From Paulinella micropora (Eukaryota > Cercozoa > Imbricatea > Euglyphida > Paulinellidae): a DNA stretch of 64,000 nucleotides. This document shows positions 10,501 through 20,684 of this stretch, piece by piece. The notes under the pieces are model-generated. The model saw only the letters and a list, made by a program, of their open reading frames with translations, made no database searches and was not told where the DNA came from. The translations under genes and the position numbers were made by a program. Where the stretch lies: positions 97,501 through 161,500 of the forward strand of contig WBZZ01006243.1 of NCBI GenBank assembly GCA_019918135.1. The letters run 5' to 3'. Numbering within the stretch: position 1 is the first letter of the stretch; each line of letters begins with the position of its first letter.

Positions 10501-10803
10501 ATGAAGCAAACCGACCCGCGAGTGAGTGGTGCCCCATTAGTTAATCAACTATTAACTGAATTTGGTGATCTTGTCTCGCATGAGAAGAGCACTATTCAAA
10601 ACACATTAACAGACATTTCTGATAACAAAGAAAATGCGGATGTTGTCGATTTAGACACTGCTGTTAGCAGTTTGGCTTATTTAAAGAAAGCGGTTCAGAA
10701 TGCTGAGGCAAGAGAGTTTCAATTGACTTCACCACAAGATACAAGACTCGACAATATACAGAAATCAGTTGATATTATTAAACAATCCATTTCAAGTGAA
10801 TAA
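10501..10803 (+). CDS. Hypothetical 100-aa helical protein
   Basis: The frame is intact, starts at an ATG and ends 78 bp before the major capsid gene. The sequence is predicted mostly helical, with heptad-like spacing in its second half (VSSLAYLKKAVQNAE, then LDNIQKSVDIIKQSI). It could be a capsid-associated or scaffold-like protein. There is no recognisable domain. Confidence 0.5.
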   Translation: MKQTDPRVSGAPLVNQLLTEFGDLVSHEKSTIQNTLTDISDNKENADVVDLDTAVSSLAYLKKAVQNAEAREFQLTSPQDTRLDNIQKSVDIIKQSISSE

Positions 10804-10881
10804 TTAATTATTTTTAATTTCTATTATTATTTTTTAGTATAGGAACATTACGAATTTTACAATTCTAAAAGTACACACAAA

Positions 10882-12390
10882 ATGGAAGGAAAGGATTCTA
10901 AAAATACTGAGGAGTTGATGATCCTCAACAACCTCAGATATGAGTTGCCAGCAAATCTAGCACTCACTGAACAGGGAAGTATCTTTAAGAAGAACTTCGC
11001 CGACCAGCAAACTTACACCAGTGCATCGGGAACTGAAATGATTTTCACATTGCAGGCAAGCACTGATTTTGTTTATGGAAAAAATTGTTATTTGTCGTTT
11101 GACATTAAAGCAGATGGGTTGGTAGCCACTGATGGAAAACACAATGTTGCTTGTGCTGTTGGTTTCCAAAACACTCCCGCAACCGCTATTTTTGAAAGAT
11201 TTTTGTTGGAAAGTAAGGATGGTAGCGAACTAACGAATTGAAGATTTGAACAAGATGGTGCGAAATATTCTCCCGTGGCACTATCCTCATGATTATCGCC
11301 GGCAAGCACAGATGGCGGGACAGAGAGAAAGTGTTGATGTTATGGCTAGTGTTACAGATGAGACAGTTACTTACTTTGCGGTCAACGGCAAGCACAGATG
11401 GCGGGACAGAGAGAAAGTGTTGATGTTATGGCTAGTGTTACAGACGAGACAGTTACTTACTTTGCGGTCAATGTCCCCACTGCTGGTAGTGTTGCGACTG
11501 GTAATTATTTGAGGGTTTGTATTCCTCTTCATTACTTTTCGGGAGTATTTAATGAAGAAACTCTCATTCCTCCCTCTTTGATTAGTGGTATGAGGCTTCG
11601 CTTGACATTTGCACCGCCACAGGAAGCATTGAATATTATTGGAACTACTAATGCTCTGGTTCCCACTGGTTTTAATGGTTCTGCTTTGACTTACACCGTA
11701 TCAAATCCTGTTATTATGTTGGAAACATTTTCTCTTGCTCCTGCTGTGCAGAGAAATATTCTGGAACAGATGGGAAGCAAGGATGGGCTTCCATACACTT
11801 ATGAAACATATTACAACCAAAAGGCAAATCCGGGCACTTCCGATGATTTTAATCTTCAAGTGAATAAAGCCGTTGCTCGTGCTCAGTGCTTGTATATCGT
11901 CACTCAAAATGTAATTGCTGATAATGCTAGTATTGACAACTTGGGAACGGCTCAAATGCATTATAGACAATATCAATGCCGTATTGGTGATTGGTATGCT
12001 CCACAGCAGAAGATGGAAATCGGAGGAAGCACCGATACTCTTGCAGCCGTTCAACGAGGATGTGCAGAATTGTATATTAACAATCTCCAAGCGACTATGG
12101 GTATTCGCGATGCTTATATGTCTTCATCTGTTTCTCTTGAAAACTTTCGCAAGAATTATCCTAAGGATACCGCTACTACTGCCACAAATGGTGGTTTTGC
12201 TACCATTATCCAGACACTCAATCAATCGCCACACATTGGAGCATCTGGTCTTGCGGTTAATAACTCACGAACTGCCGAAGTTACTATTCGGTATGCTTCT
12301 GATTATAATGCAGATCGTGCCATCACTGCTTGGTTGAAATATGTCAAAGTCGCGTCTATCTATCTATCACGTGCAGTTGTTAAGCAGTGA
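10882..12390 (+). pseudogene. Major capsid protein (double jelly-roll type), disrupted
   Basis: The first frame (10882-11241) holds the N terminus, including GSIFKKNFADQQTYTSASG followed by strand-rich sequence (TEMIFTLQASTDFVYGKNCY). After a frameshift near 11237, an 86-bp near-perfect tandem duplication (11300-11385 and 11386-11471) breaks the frame again. The third frame continues to 12390 with beta-rich sequence ending TAEVTIRYASDYNADR. Size (about 490 residues if uninterrupted), position after the ATPase, and the adjoining minor capsid gene fit the Polinton-like virus capsid pair. The jelly-roll assignment is inferred from context and composition and needs a profile search. Confidence 0.72.
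11300..11471 (+). repeat. 86-bp tandem duplication inside the capsid gene
   Basis: Two adjacent 86-nt copies start at 11300 and 11386 with GGCAAGCACAGATGGCGGGA and differ at one base (ACAGATGAG versus ACAGACGAG). Since 86 is not a multiple of three, the duplication by itself destroys the reading frame. Confidence 0.92.
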
Positions 12391-12492
12391 TTAAATGTAA
12401 GCCTTATTTATTTAAAATCTCTCTTAGTATGTGTAGTTTAAACAAAAAAGATAAAAAAATTAAAAATTAGAATAATATATTTTATAATAGCA

Positions 12493-13285
12493 ATGGCGTT
12501 TACAATAAGCAATTTGGAAGACGAAAAGCGAACCCGCAAAAATTTCCTCCTTCGTGTATCGGCAAGTGATAAAACATAATCAAAATCAGCTTCTACTCAC
12601 AATGGCCGTTTCGTTGTTGATCTCCCAGCAACTGGTCGGAATATTGATATAATCAGTGCTTATGTCGTAAAGAGTATCTATTCCAAATGTTTTCCCAAAT
12701 ATACCGAGTTATGCCAACACTCTCACATTGATTAAAACAACTTGATCCGCTACAAAAACAGCAATCGTAACAGAAAATCAATACACCATTGATACATTTA
12801 TTACCGCCCTTCAATCTGCGATTAATTCAACAATTTCCCCTAACTCCGTAGTTATAACTTTGAACTCCGTTAATAAATTGAATTTCTCGTTCACTGGTGA
12901 TACGTATGCTTTTGATTACGATAATAGCACGATTAGAGACAAGATAGGACTAACTGCCGATATTTCGGCCGCGGCGAGTAGCACGATGCAATCTATCGTG
13001 AATTTAATCGGTGAAACGGCTTATATTCATAGTCGCGCATTGAATCAATCTGGTTTAGTTGAAGCAAATGGTAATTTCTCCGTGGTCGGTAAAGCCAACT
13101 TAGATAAGCCCTTTGGAGTCCAATGTTATTTTGAATCGTCAAACGATGTTGCCGATTATCTACCATTTAATACGACGAAAAGTTTAAGATCTATTGATAT
13201 CGTCGTTAGAAATGCACAAGGAAATGTGCTCGAGGTTCCTGTCAATTTTGAAGTTTCAATTCTCTTAAAGGTGTATCATGCTTAA
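12493..13285 (+). pseudogene. Minor capsid (penton) protein, disrupted
   Basis: The ATG at 12493 follows a TATATTTTATAATA box. The first frame reads MAFTISNLEDEKRTRKNFLL, hits a TAA near 12577, continues in the same frame, then shifts near 12690 and 12745 into the frame that ends at 13285. The last 141 residues are intact and beta-rich (FGVQCYFESSNDVADYLPFN). A protein of about 260 residues directly downstream of the major capsid gene is the normal place for the penton protein of Polinton-like viruses and virophages. The call rests on position and size more than on a motif. Confidence 0.6.
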
Positions 13286-13362
13286 GCCAAAAGACAAATA
13301 AAACATTTATTTTTTGATTATATCTTAAAGGTATGATAAAATATATGTAAAGATAAAAAACG

Positions 13363-13980
13363 ATGCCCGACTATAAACAAGGAAAAATATATAGTCTTAG
13401 ATCACATCAAACTGATCAAGTCTATATCGGTTCAACTATTCAACCTTAAAGTTGTATAAACGATTATTTTCACACAAAAAAGACTACAAAAAATGGATGA
13501 ATGGAAAAGGTAATTACGTATCTTCTTTTGAAATAGTTAAACATGGTGATGCATATGCTGAACTGGTTGAAAAATATTCATGCGACAATAAAATGCAATT
13601 ACTTAAACGAGAAGGCGAAATAATTAGGACTACAGAAAAATGTGTGAATAGATGTGCAGCAGGTAGAACTATGAAAGAATGGTATGCAGATAATAAAGAA
13701 AAATTATTACAAAAAAAGAAACAATACCAATTAGAACACAAAAACGAAATAGCACAAAGAGCCTAAAAATGGAGAAGCAAATAAAGATATAATAATACAA
13801 AAAAAGAAAGAATACAGTGAGGCAAATAAAGAATATATAGCACAAAGAAATAAAGAAAATTACAAAGTAAATAGAGATTGTCGCCTACAACAAGCAAAAG
13901 AATATCACATCGCAAATAAAGATAGAATCGCCCGATATCGCGAAGCAAACAGAGAGATAACAAGAAAAAAGATATAATAA
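13363..13980 (+). pseudogene. GIY-YIG endonuclease with helical repeat tail, frameshifted
   Basis: The ATG at 13363 opens a GIY-YIG domain (KIYSLRSHQTDQVYIGST, where the GIY element appears as KIY and YIG is intact). A one-base shift near 13447 moves to the frame of 13452-13766, which has the conserved KKDYKKWMNGKGNY and the KCVNRCAAGRT turn. A second shift near 13765 leads to a charged tail with repeats like EANKEYIAQRNKENY up to the double stop at 13975-13980. These nucleases are frequent as homing-type or repair enzymes in large and Polinton-like viruses. A second, independently broken copy lies at 41330-41862. Confidence 0.8.
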
Positions 13981-14033
13981 GTTATCATAAAAGAAATCCA
14001 ATTGGTTTAGCCATTTATGGGATATAAAATATA

Positions 14034-14264
14034 ATGTCATCATTTATAGAAAATTTAAATATGTTATTCATATTAATCAAAAACATCAACTTACGGCGAC
14101 GACAACAGCATAAACAACAAATCCCCTGCGGTGCCAATATTGATTAGTTTTACCTATATTTGAAGAAAAATCACGCACCTATAACAGAAAAATTAATCAA
14201 GAACAAGGATTTTGAATACATTAAAAAAATGTCAATAGAAATAGAAAACAAAGTTGATAAATAA
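14034..14264 (+). pseudogene. Small hypothetical gene, broken
   Basis: A TATAAAATATA box directly precedes an ATG at 14034. The frame encodes 38 residues to a TAG, and a second frame continues with a Lys-rich helix (EKLIKNKDFEYIKKMSIEIE) to TAA at 14262. Promoter-like box plus coding-like continuation suggest one short gene with a frameshift. No homology is recognised. Confidence 0.3.
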
Positions 14265-14286
14265 GCATAAATAAAGTATTTTTATT

Positions 14287-15513
14287 TTAAAGTTGATCTT
14301 CCACCCAGTTTAATGAAGCATAAATACTTGCCGTTCCACCACTTGTGTTTTGTGTGGATATGGTAAATGTCTTGCTTGGTCCGATCTTGATATTATAATG
14401 AGACAAAGCAATGTATATAGATGAACCACCAGACAACACATATGTAAATATCACACTTTCGCCCGTTCTTGTCCCCGCTGTATCTACTTCGGCCAATGAT
14501 GAGGCTGTATCGTAATTTGAATAAGAAGGCGATCCCCCTAATGTGGTATTAAGAATAATTCTCACGATACATGTTTTAGTGTCTGAATTGGTGATACATA
14601 AATTCTCAAAGTAAATTGTGTTATAGTTTGTTTTACTATTGAATCTGGCGCGGTTTCTGATGGTAAATATACCATTTTCAGTTGCTCCTATAGTTTTAAC
14701 CGAATCATACGAATTAGTTATAGCAATAGTCCAATCAATATTCCCTTCAACTGCCAAAAATGCTCGCAGATTTCATTATAACGGATTGAAGGCTTGAAGA
14801 ATATGCCTTCGCATAAATCGCGAATGCCGCCTGCTCCAATGATGGAGTGGTAGCAGTGCTTGCGTATTTAATTGAATGAATTACTTCCATTCGTCCAGTT
14901 CGCGGGTTTTCTATTTGAATGTAATTTGACCGCTACCCAGATATTGAACAACTATTTCAAACACATTTAATTTAGTAAAATCAATCGCGGGAAAGTTTCC
15001 AGTATTATCACATTTATCAACATTCCAAGCATATTGACTAACCACATTTTCCACACTTCCCGCCGTTCTCACAACAGACATTCCCAAGTTTGATTGTCTA
15101 AAACATAAATTGTCTGCTGGTGTGCCTATGCCAATATCGCAATTAAAAGTAGTTGCTGCATTGGACGACGGAAACAATGCGGAAAATCTAGCAACTAAGC
15201 CCATACCACTTCTATATTTTGCTCTTTCAATAGTCGCGATCTGTGCGATTGAATTACTTGAGGCCGATGTAGTTAAAACCGCCATTGAATTAGCAGTTGA
15301 TACCACCCCGCCATTAGTTTCTGTTTTGTCAAAAAATCGCGTATTAATACCATATGTAAATACATTTTGTAATACTGGCGACAAAGTGGCCGTTCACAAT
15401 TCTCCGAAGGCAGTTGTTGGTAAAGCATCTTTAATGCTATCTATTGATAAAGAAGAAGATGACGATCTAGTTGATGACGATGGTGTATTCGTGCTTTGAC
15501 CAAAAAGGTTCAT
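14287..15513 (-). pseudogene. Structural (fibre-like) protein, disrupted
   Basis: The start is the ATG at 15513, reading MNLFGQST, with a TATATAATATAAAATATAAA box upstream. The frame contains one TGA near 15395 and resumes to 14911. It then shifts to a frame with NPRTGRMEVIHSIKYAS, and again at about 14757 to the C-terminal 156 residues. Composition is Ser/Thr/Asn/Gly-rich with alternating beta pattern, as in virion surface proteins. The N-terminal MN(L/I)FG(Q/R)S signature also begins the gene at 34313, suggesting a shared capsid-anchoring tail. The TGA could be a CGA changed by CpG deamination. Function is inferred. Confidence 0.55.
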
Positions 15514-15537
15514 TTTATATTTTATATTATATAAAAT
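15514..15537. promoter_or_regulatory. Shared bidirectional TATATAA-type promoter
   Basis: The 24-nt gap between the start codons of two divergent genes is made almost only of A and T (TTATATTTTATATTATATAAAA) and places a TATATAA box within about 5-10 nt of both ATGs. Similar boxes abut the starts at 20631, 27426, 27474, 33209, 35146, 35569, 38022 and 42147. Confidence 0.55.
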
Positions 15538-15816
15538 ATGTCATTGATAATAATACGAGAATCGCCAAGTGATATAGTTGGACACATAAGAACATTTGTT
15601 TATTCAGAAATGTCCCAGCAGAATTACAAAAAAGAATTTTGTGATATATGCGGTTTGTCTCGCACATTCCAATCACATCCTCCTATTATAGCAGTTGATA
15701 TTGATCATGTAGATGGTGTCCAGTTTTTAACGATCTGTTCTATTAATTGCTACAGACGAGAGTCCAATATTAGAGCAAGATATCGTGAACCACCTTTAAT
15801 CGTTGTTAAGTATTAA
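15538..15816 (+). CDS. Small zinc-binding-like hypothetical protein
   Basis: An intact 92-residue protein with Cys pairs in FCDICG and ICSINCY separated by about 40 residues, which could bind one zinc ion. It is divergent from the fibre-like gene, sharing its promoter, and its last 4 bases overlap the end of the convergent resolvase pseudogene. No known family is recognised. Confidence 0.55.
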   Translation: MSLIIIRESPSDIVGHIRTFVYSEMSQQNYKKEFCDICGLSRTFQSHPPIIAVDIDHVDGVQFLTICSINCYRRESNIRARYREPPLIVVKY

Positions 15817-17079
15817 TCTTTTTGTTTAAGTAATCTCGCACTCCGTCTTAATGGCTTTGTTTCTGCCGATTGTTCTTCTTGTTCTTCTTGTGGTTTTGCT
15901 TCTTTTTTCTCTTTAATAAACTTATTAACAATAACGGCTCCAATCTTGCTTAATTGTCGTAGTTTAGTATTTGTTATTCTCCCCCCGTGATCGTTGTAAA
16001 TCTGCTCAAGCAATTTATACTTATCCTCTCTGCTAGCCCTTTTCCCTAATGTTTGATATTTGCTTTCTTCTTCTCCGTTTTCGCTTTCAGTTTCATTAAC
16101 ATTATTTAAATTCAGACATAAATCTATTTTGCGTCTCAACTCCTCTAATTCTTTTTTAATCCCTTCTGCCTTTATTTCTTCAGGGTCGGCCACAATCATC
16201 CATGAATAACTAAATGAAGTCAGTAAATCGCCGTGTCCCAATACATTGCTTACCCACGTATTAAAAGCAACATTGACGAACGTTGTGTGTATTCCGATAG
16301 CCAAGGGAAGATTTCGATAATTCTTTTGTTTAGTTCATTATTCTTTTGTTTAAAAAGCACACCCTCGTTGTTGATGATAACTGCTTCTTTCTTTTTAAAA
16401 TGGTTCCGTATTGAATTTACTTTTTCTATTACGAATTCAGGAGTAAAAAGGACAACAGTCTCTCAGTCCAATTCTTTTTTTGTCCCTCTCTTTTCTTTGC
16501 TAGGTTATTTACCCTCAGCCAACTTGGTTTATCTGGTATTAATTCATATGTGTTTTTATCAAATATTTCAACAGGCCTTGCTCCAATTGCTATCATCAAA
16601 GCAAGTAGTTTTAGATAAGGTTCATTACTTAATATCATATCATTCATTTTATCCATTACATCACGAACATCAATCTGTATTTTTTGTTCATTTTTGGCTT
16701 TGACATCTTTCTTATACCCCTCAACAATATCAATCCGCTCGTCTTCATTCAGATTAAAGTATTTATCAAGTTTGCTCATTTCATATACTTTTTCACTTTG
16801 ATGAGGCTCTATTGCTTTTTTTCTCATTTCAGAAAGTCTTTGCCTTCTACTATTCAAATTAGGATACACAATAGCATATTTCGGATATATGACTTTTAGT
16901 GCCTCAAGTACCTCTTCATCACTCGTTGGTGTGCTAAATAGCGATATAATAGCATTATGGAATGCGACACTTGGTTTCACCTCACTATCGTAGAAGTTGG
17001 ACACGACTTCATAAATTTTACTTTCAGTAGTAGCAACTTTTAACTGCCTAACAAATTTCCTGTCATCTTCGCTCCACAT
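15813..17079 (-). pseudogene. Telomere resolvase (protelomerase-like tyrosine recombinase), arm A copy, decayed
   Basis: It aligns end to end by eye with the gene at 18195-19557, and roughly three quarters of positions agree. The first frame (17079-16429) contains the first catalytic Arg in IGARPVEIF. A frameshift lies near 16440. Around 16280 about 19 codons are missing compared with the intact paralogue, removing the RKLYAS segment that holds the second catalytic Arg. The frame then shifts and continues to 15813, keeping the LGHGDLLTSFSYSW block (His and Tyr). The enzyme would therefore be inactive even if the frame were restored. It is the outermost gene of arm A, reading away from the palindrome at 17554, a mirror image of the paralogue on the other side. 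Confidence 0.85.
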
Positions 17080-17101
17080 CTTAGTATATATTAGACAAGT
17101 T

Positions 17102-17545
17102 TATTTTAATTATTTTAAATCATAAATCGGAATAAACCGCGATATTCTTCTTAAATGTTGTTGTTCCACTTGGACTGCTGAAGTTAATAATAAGCAACCG
17201 ATTGAGACAAACTCGTGTTAGTATTAATGAAGGCCAATTGTCCGTGGCCAACTACCCCGCGGGCGGAATTTTGGAAGGTGTCTAGTAGAGAGTATCCCGA
17301 CACCTTGGAAAATTCACTCCACATTAATAAAAGCTTGGACACCTTGGACAGTATAAAAAAAAGTTGATAGGAAGAAGAATAATATAATAAATATTGAAAT
17401 TTAATAACTAAAAAGTGTCCAACTCTTAAAAAAACGACCCGGTCGCGTCCGACCATGGGGGTGGACACCAATAGGAGAAGACATTTACACTCGCCTGCTC
17501 TTATATATCACTCGTTGAATTATGTATTAAGCACATACTACTATA
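17102..17545 (+). repeat. Inverted repeat of about 450 bp, left copy (viral TIR)
   Basis: This is the reverse complement of 32488-32938, with only about ten differences in 440 bases. Inside are several copies of the motif CCAAGGTGTC in both orientations (near 17272, 17305 and 17334) and a GC-rich hairpin around CCCGGTCGCGTCCGACC. A 95-codon open frame is kept in both copies with few changes, but its composition (hydrophobic, Ser/Tyr-rich) is not convincing. It sits between the resolvase copy and the telomere-like palindrome, as a terminal repeat of a linear genome would. Confidence 0.88.
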
Positions 17546-17553
17546 TATATATA

Positions 17554-17964
17554 TGATCATTTATGTAGAATAGACAGGTCTATATGGTATATCATAAAAC
17601 AAGCCTTATAAACATAAAAAAGCGACATACGACATATCAAAAATAGACATTCAAATATATCAAAACAAACAAAGACGTAAAACAAAATATGACAAAATGA
17701 ATACTAAGCCCTTTTTTGACAAAATGACGACAAAAAACATATTTTATTATCATAAAATATATATAAATTTCATTTATATGTTTTTTGTCGTCATTTTGTC
17801 AAAAAAGGGCTTAGTATTCATTTTGTCATATTTTGTTTTACGTCTTTGTTTGTTTTGATATATTTGAATGTCTATTTTTGATATGTCGTATGTCGCTTTT
17901 TTATGTTTATAAGGCTTGTTTTATGATATACCATATAGACCTGTCTATTCTACATAAATGATCA
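17554..17964. other. 411-bp palindrome, candidate replicated hairpin telomere (resolvase target) 1
   Basis: Two 187-nt arms (17554-17740 and 17778-17964) are exact reverse complements by direct comparison. They surround a 37-nt spacer that itself contains ATAAATTTCATTTAT. The outer ends are TGATCATTTATGTA and its complement. The inner arm carries GACAAAATGACGACAAAAAA. A palindrome flanked on both sides by telomere-resolvase genes reading outward is the arrangement expected for the joint of two covalently closed hairpin ends before resolution, as in phage N15-type and Borrelia replicons. The telomere role is inferred. Confidence 0.8.
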
Positions 17965-18194
17965 GAACACAAGACCCCACAAAAAGGGGAAAGTATCATT
18001 AAATATTTTTTTTTTTTACATTAAGAAAAAATATAAACAAGTCTATTATATAACATACGACCCGACGGACAACGGCGGGCGATAACCGAAGCATACGACC
18101 CGCAGAACAACGGCGGGCAGACACGAGCACGAGCGAGTGGCGGGGGTAATAACCGAAGCAGACCAAAGCAACAACAAAGCAACCACGGGGCAGA
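17965..18194 (+). promoter_or_regulatory. Leader region of the element B resolvase
   Basis: This is 230 bp without a gene. It has a poly-T stretch (18007-18016), a TCTATTATATAACATA box (18041-18056), and two imperfect copies of a GC-rich unit (CATACGACCCGAC...AACGGCGGGC at 18053 and 18092). It probably carries the resolvase promoter and perhaps sites for autoregulation. Confidence 0.35.
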
Positions 18195-19557
18195 ATGTGG
18201 AGCGAGAACGATAAAAAATTTATCAAGCAGTTGAATGTAGCAGACACAGAGCAAAAAATATATAATGTGGTGTCTGAATTTTTCACGAGTGATGCGAAGC
18301 CGTCTAAAGCCTTCCATAATGCTATATTGTTATTATTTAGTAAAACGACAACAGACGAGGAAGCACTGAAAGCAATGCAGATTATTTACCCTAAATACGC
18401 CATTATTTACCCGAATACGACTTCAAGGAGGCAAAGACTGAGCGAAGTAAGAACGAGGGCAATAAAACCAAATCAAAGCAAAAAAAGTATATGAGATGAG
18501 TAAATTAGATAAATACTTTAATATCAACGAGGACGAACGTATTAAAATAGTTGAGGGATATAAAAAGGATGTCAAAGCAAAAAACGAGCAAAAAATACAG
18601 ATTGATGTGAGGGAGGTAATGGCAAAAATGAATGAAATGATTTTAAGCAATGACCCGTATTTAAAACTGCTTGCTTTGATGGTAGCAATAGGGGCGCGAC
18701 CTGTTGAGATATTTGCAAAAAATACATATGAATTAATACCAGATAAGCCGAGTTGGCTAAGAATTAACAACTTAGCGAAAAAGAGAGAGGGGCAGAAGAA
18801 GAACTGGACAGAGAGGCCTGTAATTCTATTCACTCCCGAATTTACAATGGAGAAAATTGAAGCAATAAGAAACCACTTTAAGAAAAAGGGGGCGGTTATA
18901 ATCAATGACGACGGACAACTGGCGAAAGATAAAAACAATGAACTAAACAAACGAATAATTAAAGTTTTTCCATGGCTTGCTGATTACACACAGAGGAGCA
19001 GTATGATGCGTAAATTATACGCGAGCCTCTCATATACGAACTTCGCAGACCCGAGAACAACAAATTTTAATACGTGGGTAAGTAATGTATTAGGACACGG
19101 GGATTTATTAACGAGTTTTTCGTATTCATGGGTAAATGTTGCGGATCAAGAAGAAATCAAAGCAGAAGGAATAAAAACAGAGTTAGAGGAACTACGAAAG
19201 AAAATAGATTTATGTCTGAATATCAAAGGAGTTGAGCCAGAAAATTTAGACGACGGCCATAGCAAATATAAGCCCTTAGGGAAGAAAGCGAGCCGTGAGG
19301 ATAAGTTTGAGTTATTAAACAAAATATGGAATGATAACCCGAAAATAACAAATACAGAATTGCGGAAGATATCTCATATAGGTGCGAAAATAGTGAATGA
19401 TTTTGTTAAGCAGAAGAAACAAACAGAAGTAAAACAAACAGAAGTAAAACAAACGGAGGCGACAAAAAAGAAGGCGGGTTATAAATTAGTTGATAATAAC
19501 GGGGTAAGCCAACCAATACGAAAAAGTGAGAGGTTCAAGAATAAAGTAAATAAATAA
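18195..19557 (+). CDS. Telomere resolvase (protelomerase-like tyrosine recombinase)
   Basis: These enzymes cut a palindromic target and reseal each half as a hairpin, maintaining linear DNA with closed ends. The gene has one break, a one-base shift in a poly-A run near 18484, otherwise about 450 residues. Counting from the Met at 18496, the catalytic set can be placed as Arg68 (IGARPVEIF), a Lys near 95-102 (AKKREGQKKN), Arg172 (SMMRKLYAS), His201 (VLGHGD) and Tyr210 (SFSYSW). The Arg-LGH-Tyr pattern and a His-to-Tyr distance of 9 match the TelK/ResT family better than ordinary integrases. The C-terminal 100 residues are a charged tail with repeated KQTEVKQTE. It starts 230 bp from the palindrome and reads inward into element B. 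Confidence 0.83.
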
Positions 19558-19646
19558 AATCTCTTTGAAAGTGTGGCGGGGTTTCCCCCTTTTTGGTTTT
19601 TTCTTTTTCGTTTGTAAATTAATAATAAGTGTGCTTAAAGCACAGA

Positions 19647-20162
19647 TTACACGTCAGACGAAGACGGGGCGGATACTTCCATTAAAGCGGACGCGTTGGA
19701 TTGGTTAATTTTTGAGATGGCACGGGCGAGGGCATCGTTAAAATCTACCCCTGTATTAATCAAAGTAATAACTCTATTATATTGAGGTTTTTTGAAGCCT
19801 TCAATTTTTCTGTGCCCCCCTTGCTCAATCCATTTTTTAAAGAGGTTCAACTGAGCGGTGTTATGTTCTTGTCGCTGGGTCAAATCCTTAGAAATATTAA
19901 TATCTTCATTCAATTCAGTAGCATCTTTAAGAGCCTTTTTAAAGGATGATAATTCTTGTTCTTTTTTGGTTTTTTGTTTTTCTAAAGATGCTATTTTATG
20001 GTTGAAGGCTTTAATATAACTAGTTATATCTCCTTCGGTTTTTTCAATCCCCGCTTTTATTTCGTCTATGTTCGTCATACGCTTACGTTTCTTAATTCGC
20101 CGTTCTACGTCTTGGTCGGTCTCGGGGGCATTCCGCGGGATTAAACTCCGGCTGTCGGCCAT
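19647..20162 (-). CDS. Hypothetical coiled-coil protein
   Basis: Starting at the ATG at 20162 (MADSRSLIPR) it gives 171 residues; an upstream in-frame start is possible but lies in GC-rich leader sequence. A basic patch (RRIKKRKRM) is followed by a coiled coil of about 70 residues (EGDITSYIKAFNHKIASLEK) and a C-terminal segment with helix pattern. It is convergent with the resolvase gene and first in a minus-strand series. A DNA-binding or accessory replication role is possible but not shown. Confidence 0.6.
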   Translation of the reverse strand: MADSRSLIPRNAPETDQDVERRIKKRKRMTNIDEIKAGIEKTEGDITSYIKAFNHKIASLEKQKTKKEQELSSFKKALKDATELNEDINISKDLTQRQEHNTAQLNLFKKWIEQGGHRKIEGFKKPQYNRVITLINTGVDFNDALARAISKINQSNASALMEVSAPSSSDV

Positions 20163-20250
20163 CTGGTCTCCTTTGTGTCTGGGAGTGCGGGACGACGGGA
20201 GCAAAAAGGCGGGTTTGCTGGTGGCGCGGTAAAAGGGCTAACGATTTATT

Positions 20251-20631
20251 TTATTTTGTGGTGGTGGTGGCGGTTATCATATCGTCAATAACGGGCTTTA
20301 TGTCATCCATGTAGGAGTATAAAACACGCTCGTATTCGTCATACATTACCTTATATTTTTCTGTGCTCGGCAGTTGCTTTAAATTGTCCTTTACCTTAAT
20401 TAATTGTGCGTATGTGTCGGGGTGTGTCGCGTTTAAGTAATTGTTAATTTGAGAAATATTTTGTGTTGTTTCGGGTGTGGTTGTGATATTAGTTGTTATA
20501 ATTTCGTTTAAGTAGTCGTTAAGCCTTTTTCTAAATGCTAGGGTGTCATGGCGTGTGTGAGTGCGGGCGGTGTGAATTATTAATTCAGATTTGAATTTAA
20601 AGGGGGCGCTACATATGGGACACTTTGACAT
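20251..20631 (-). CDS. C2H2 zinc-finger protein
   Basis: The N terminus has one canonical finger, CPIC then 12 residues, then HTARTH. About 100 residues of mostly helical sequence follow, ending in a Thr-rich tail. A TACATATAAT box sits just upstream of the ATG. It probably binds DNA. Its neighbours are a coiled-coil gene and a possible ssDNA-binding protein, so it is part of the replication/regulation block of element B. Confidence 0.7.
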   Translation of the reverse strand: MSKCPICSAPFKFKSELIIHTARTHTRHDTLAFRKRLNDYLNEIITTNITTTPETTQNISQINNYLNATHPDTYAQLIKVKDNLKQLPSTEKYKVMYDEYERVLYSYMDDIKPVIDDMITATTTTK

Positions 20632-20684
20632 ATTATATGTAAAGTGGATTTTATTAACATAAGTTGATTTTATTTAAAATTGAC

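Noticed and set aside
10882..15513. A non-standard genetic code explaining internal TAA and TGA codons
   Set aside because: Single-base frameshifts, a tandem duplication and a deletion occur in the same genes, and intact genes in the region use both codons as normal stops.
17184..17471. A 95-residue protein in the inverted repeat, kept in both copies
   Set aside because: The copies are almost identical in DNA, so an open frame in both is no evidence of selection, and no coding composition or start signal is seen.
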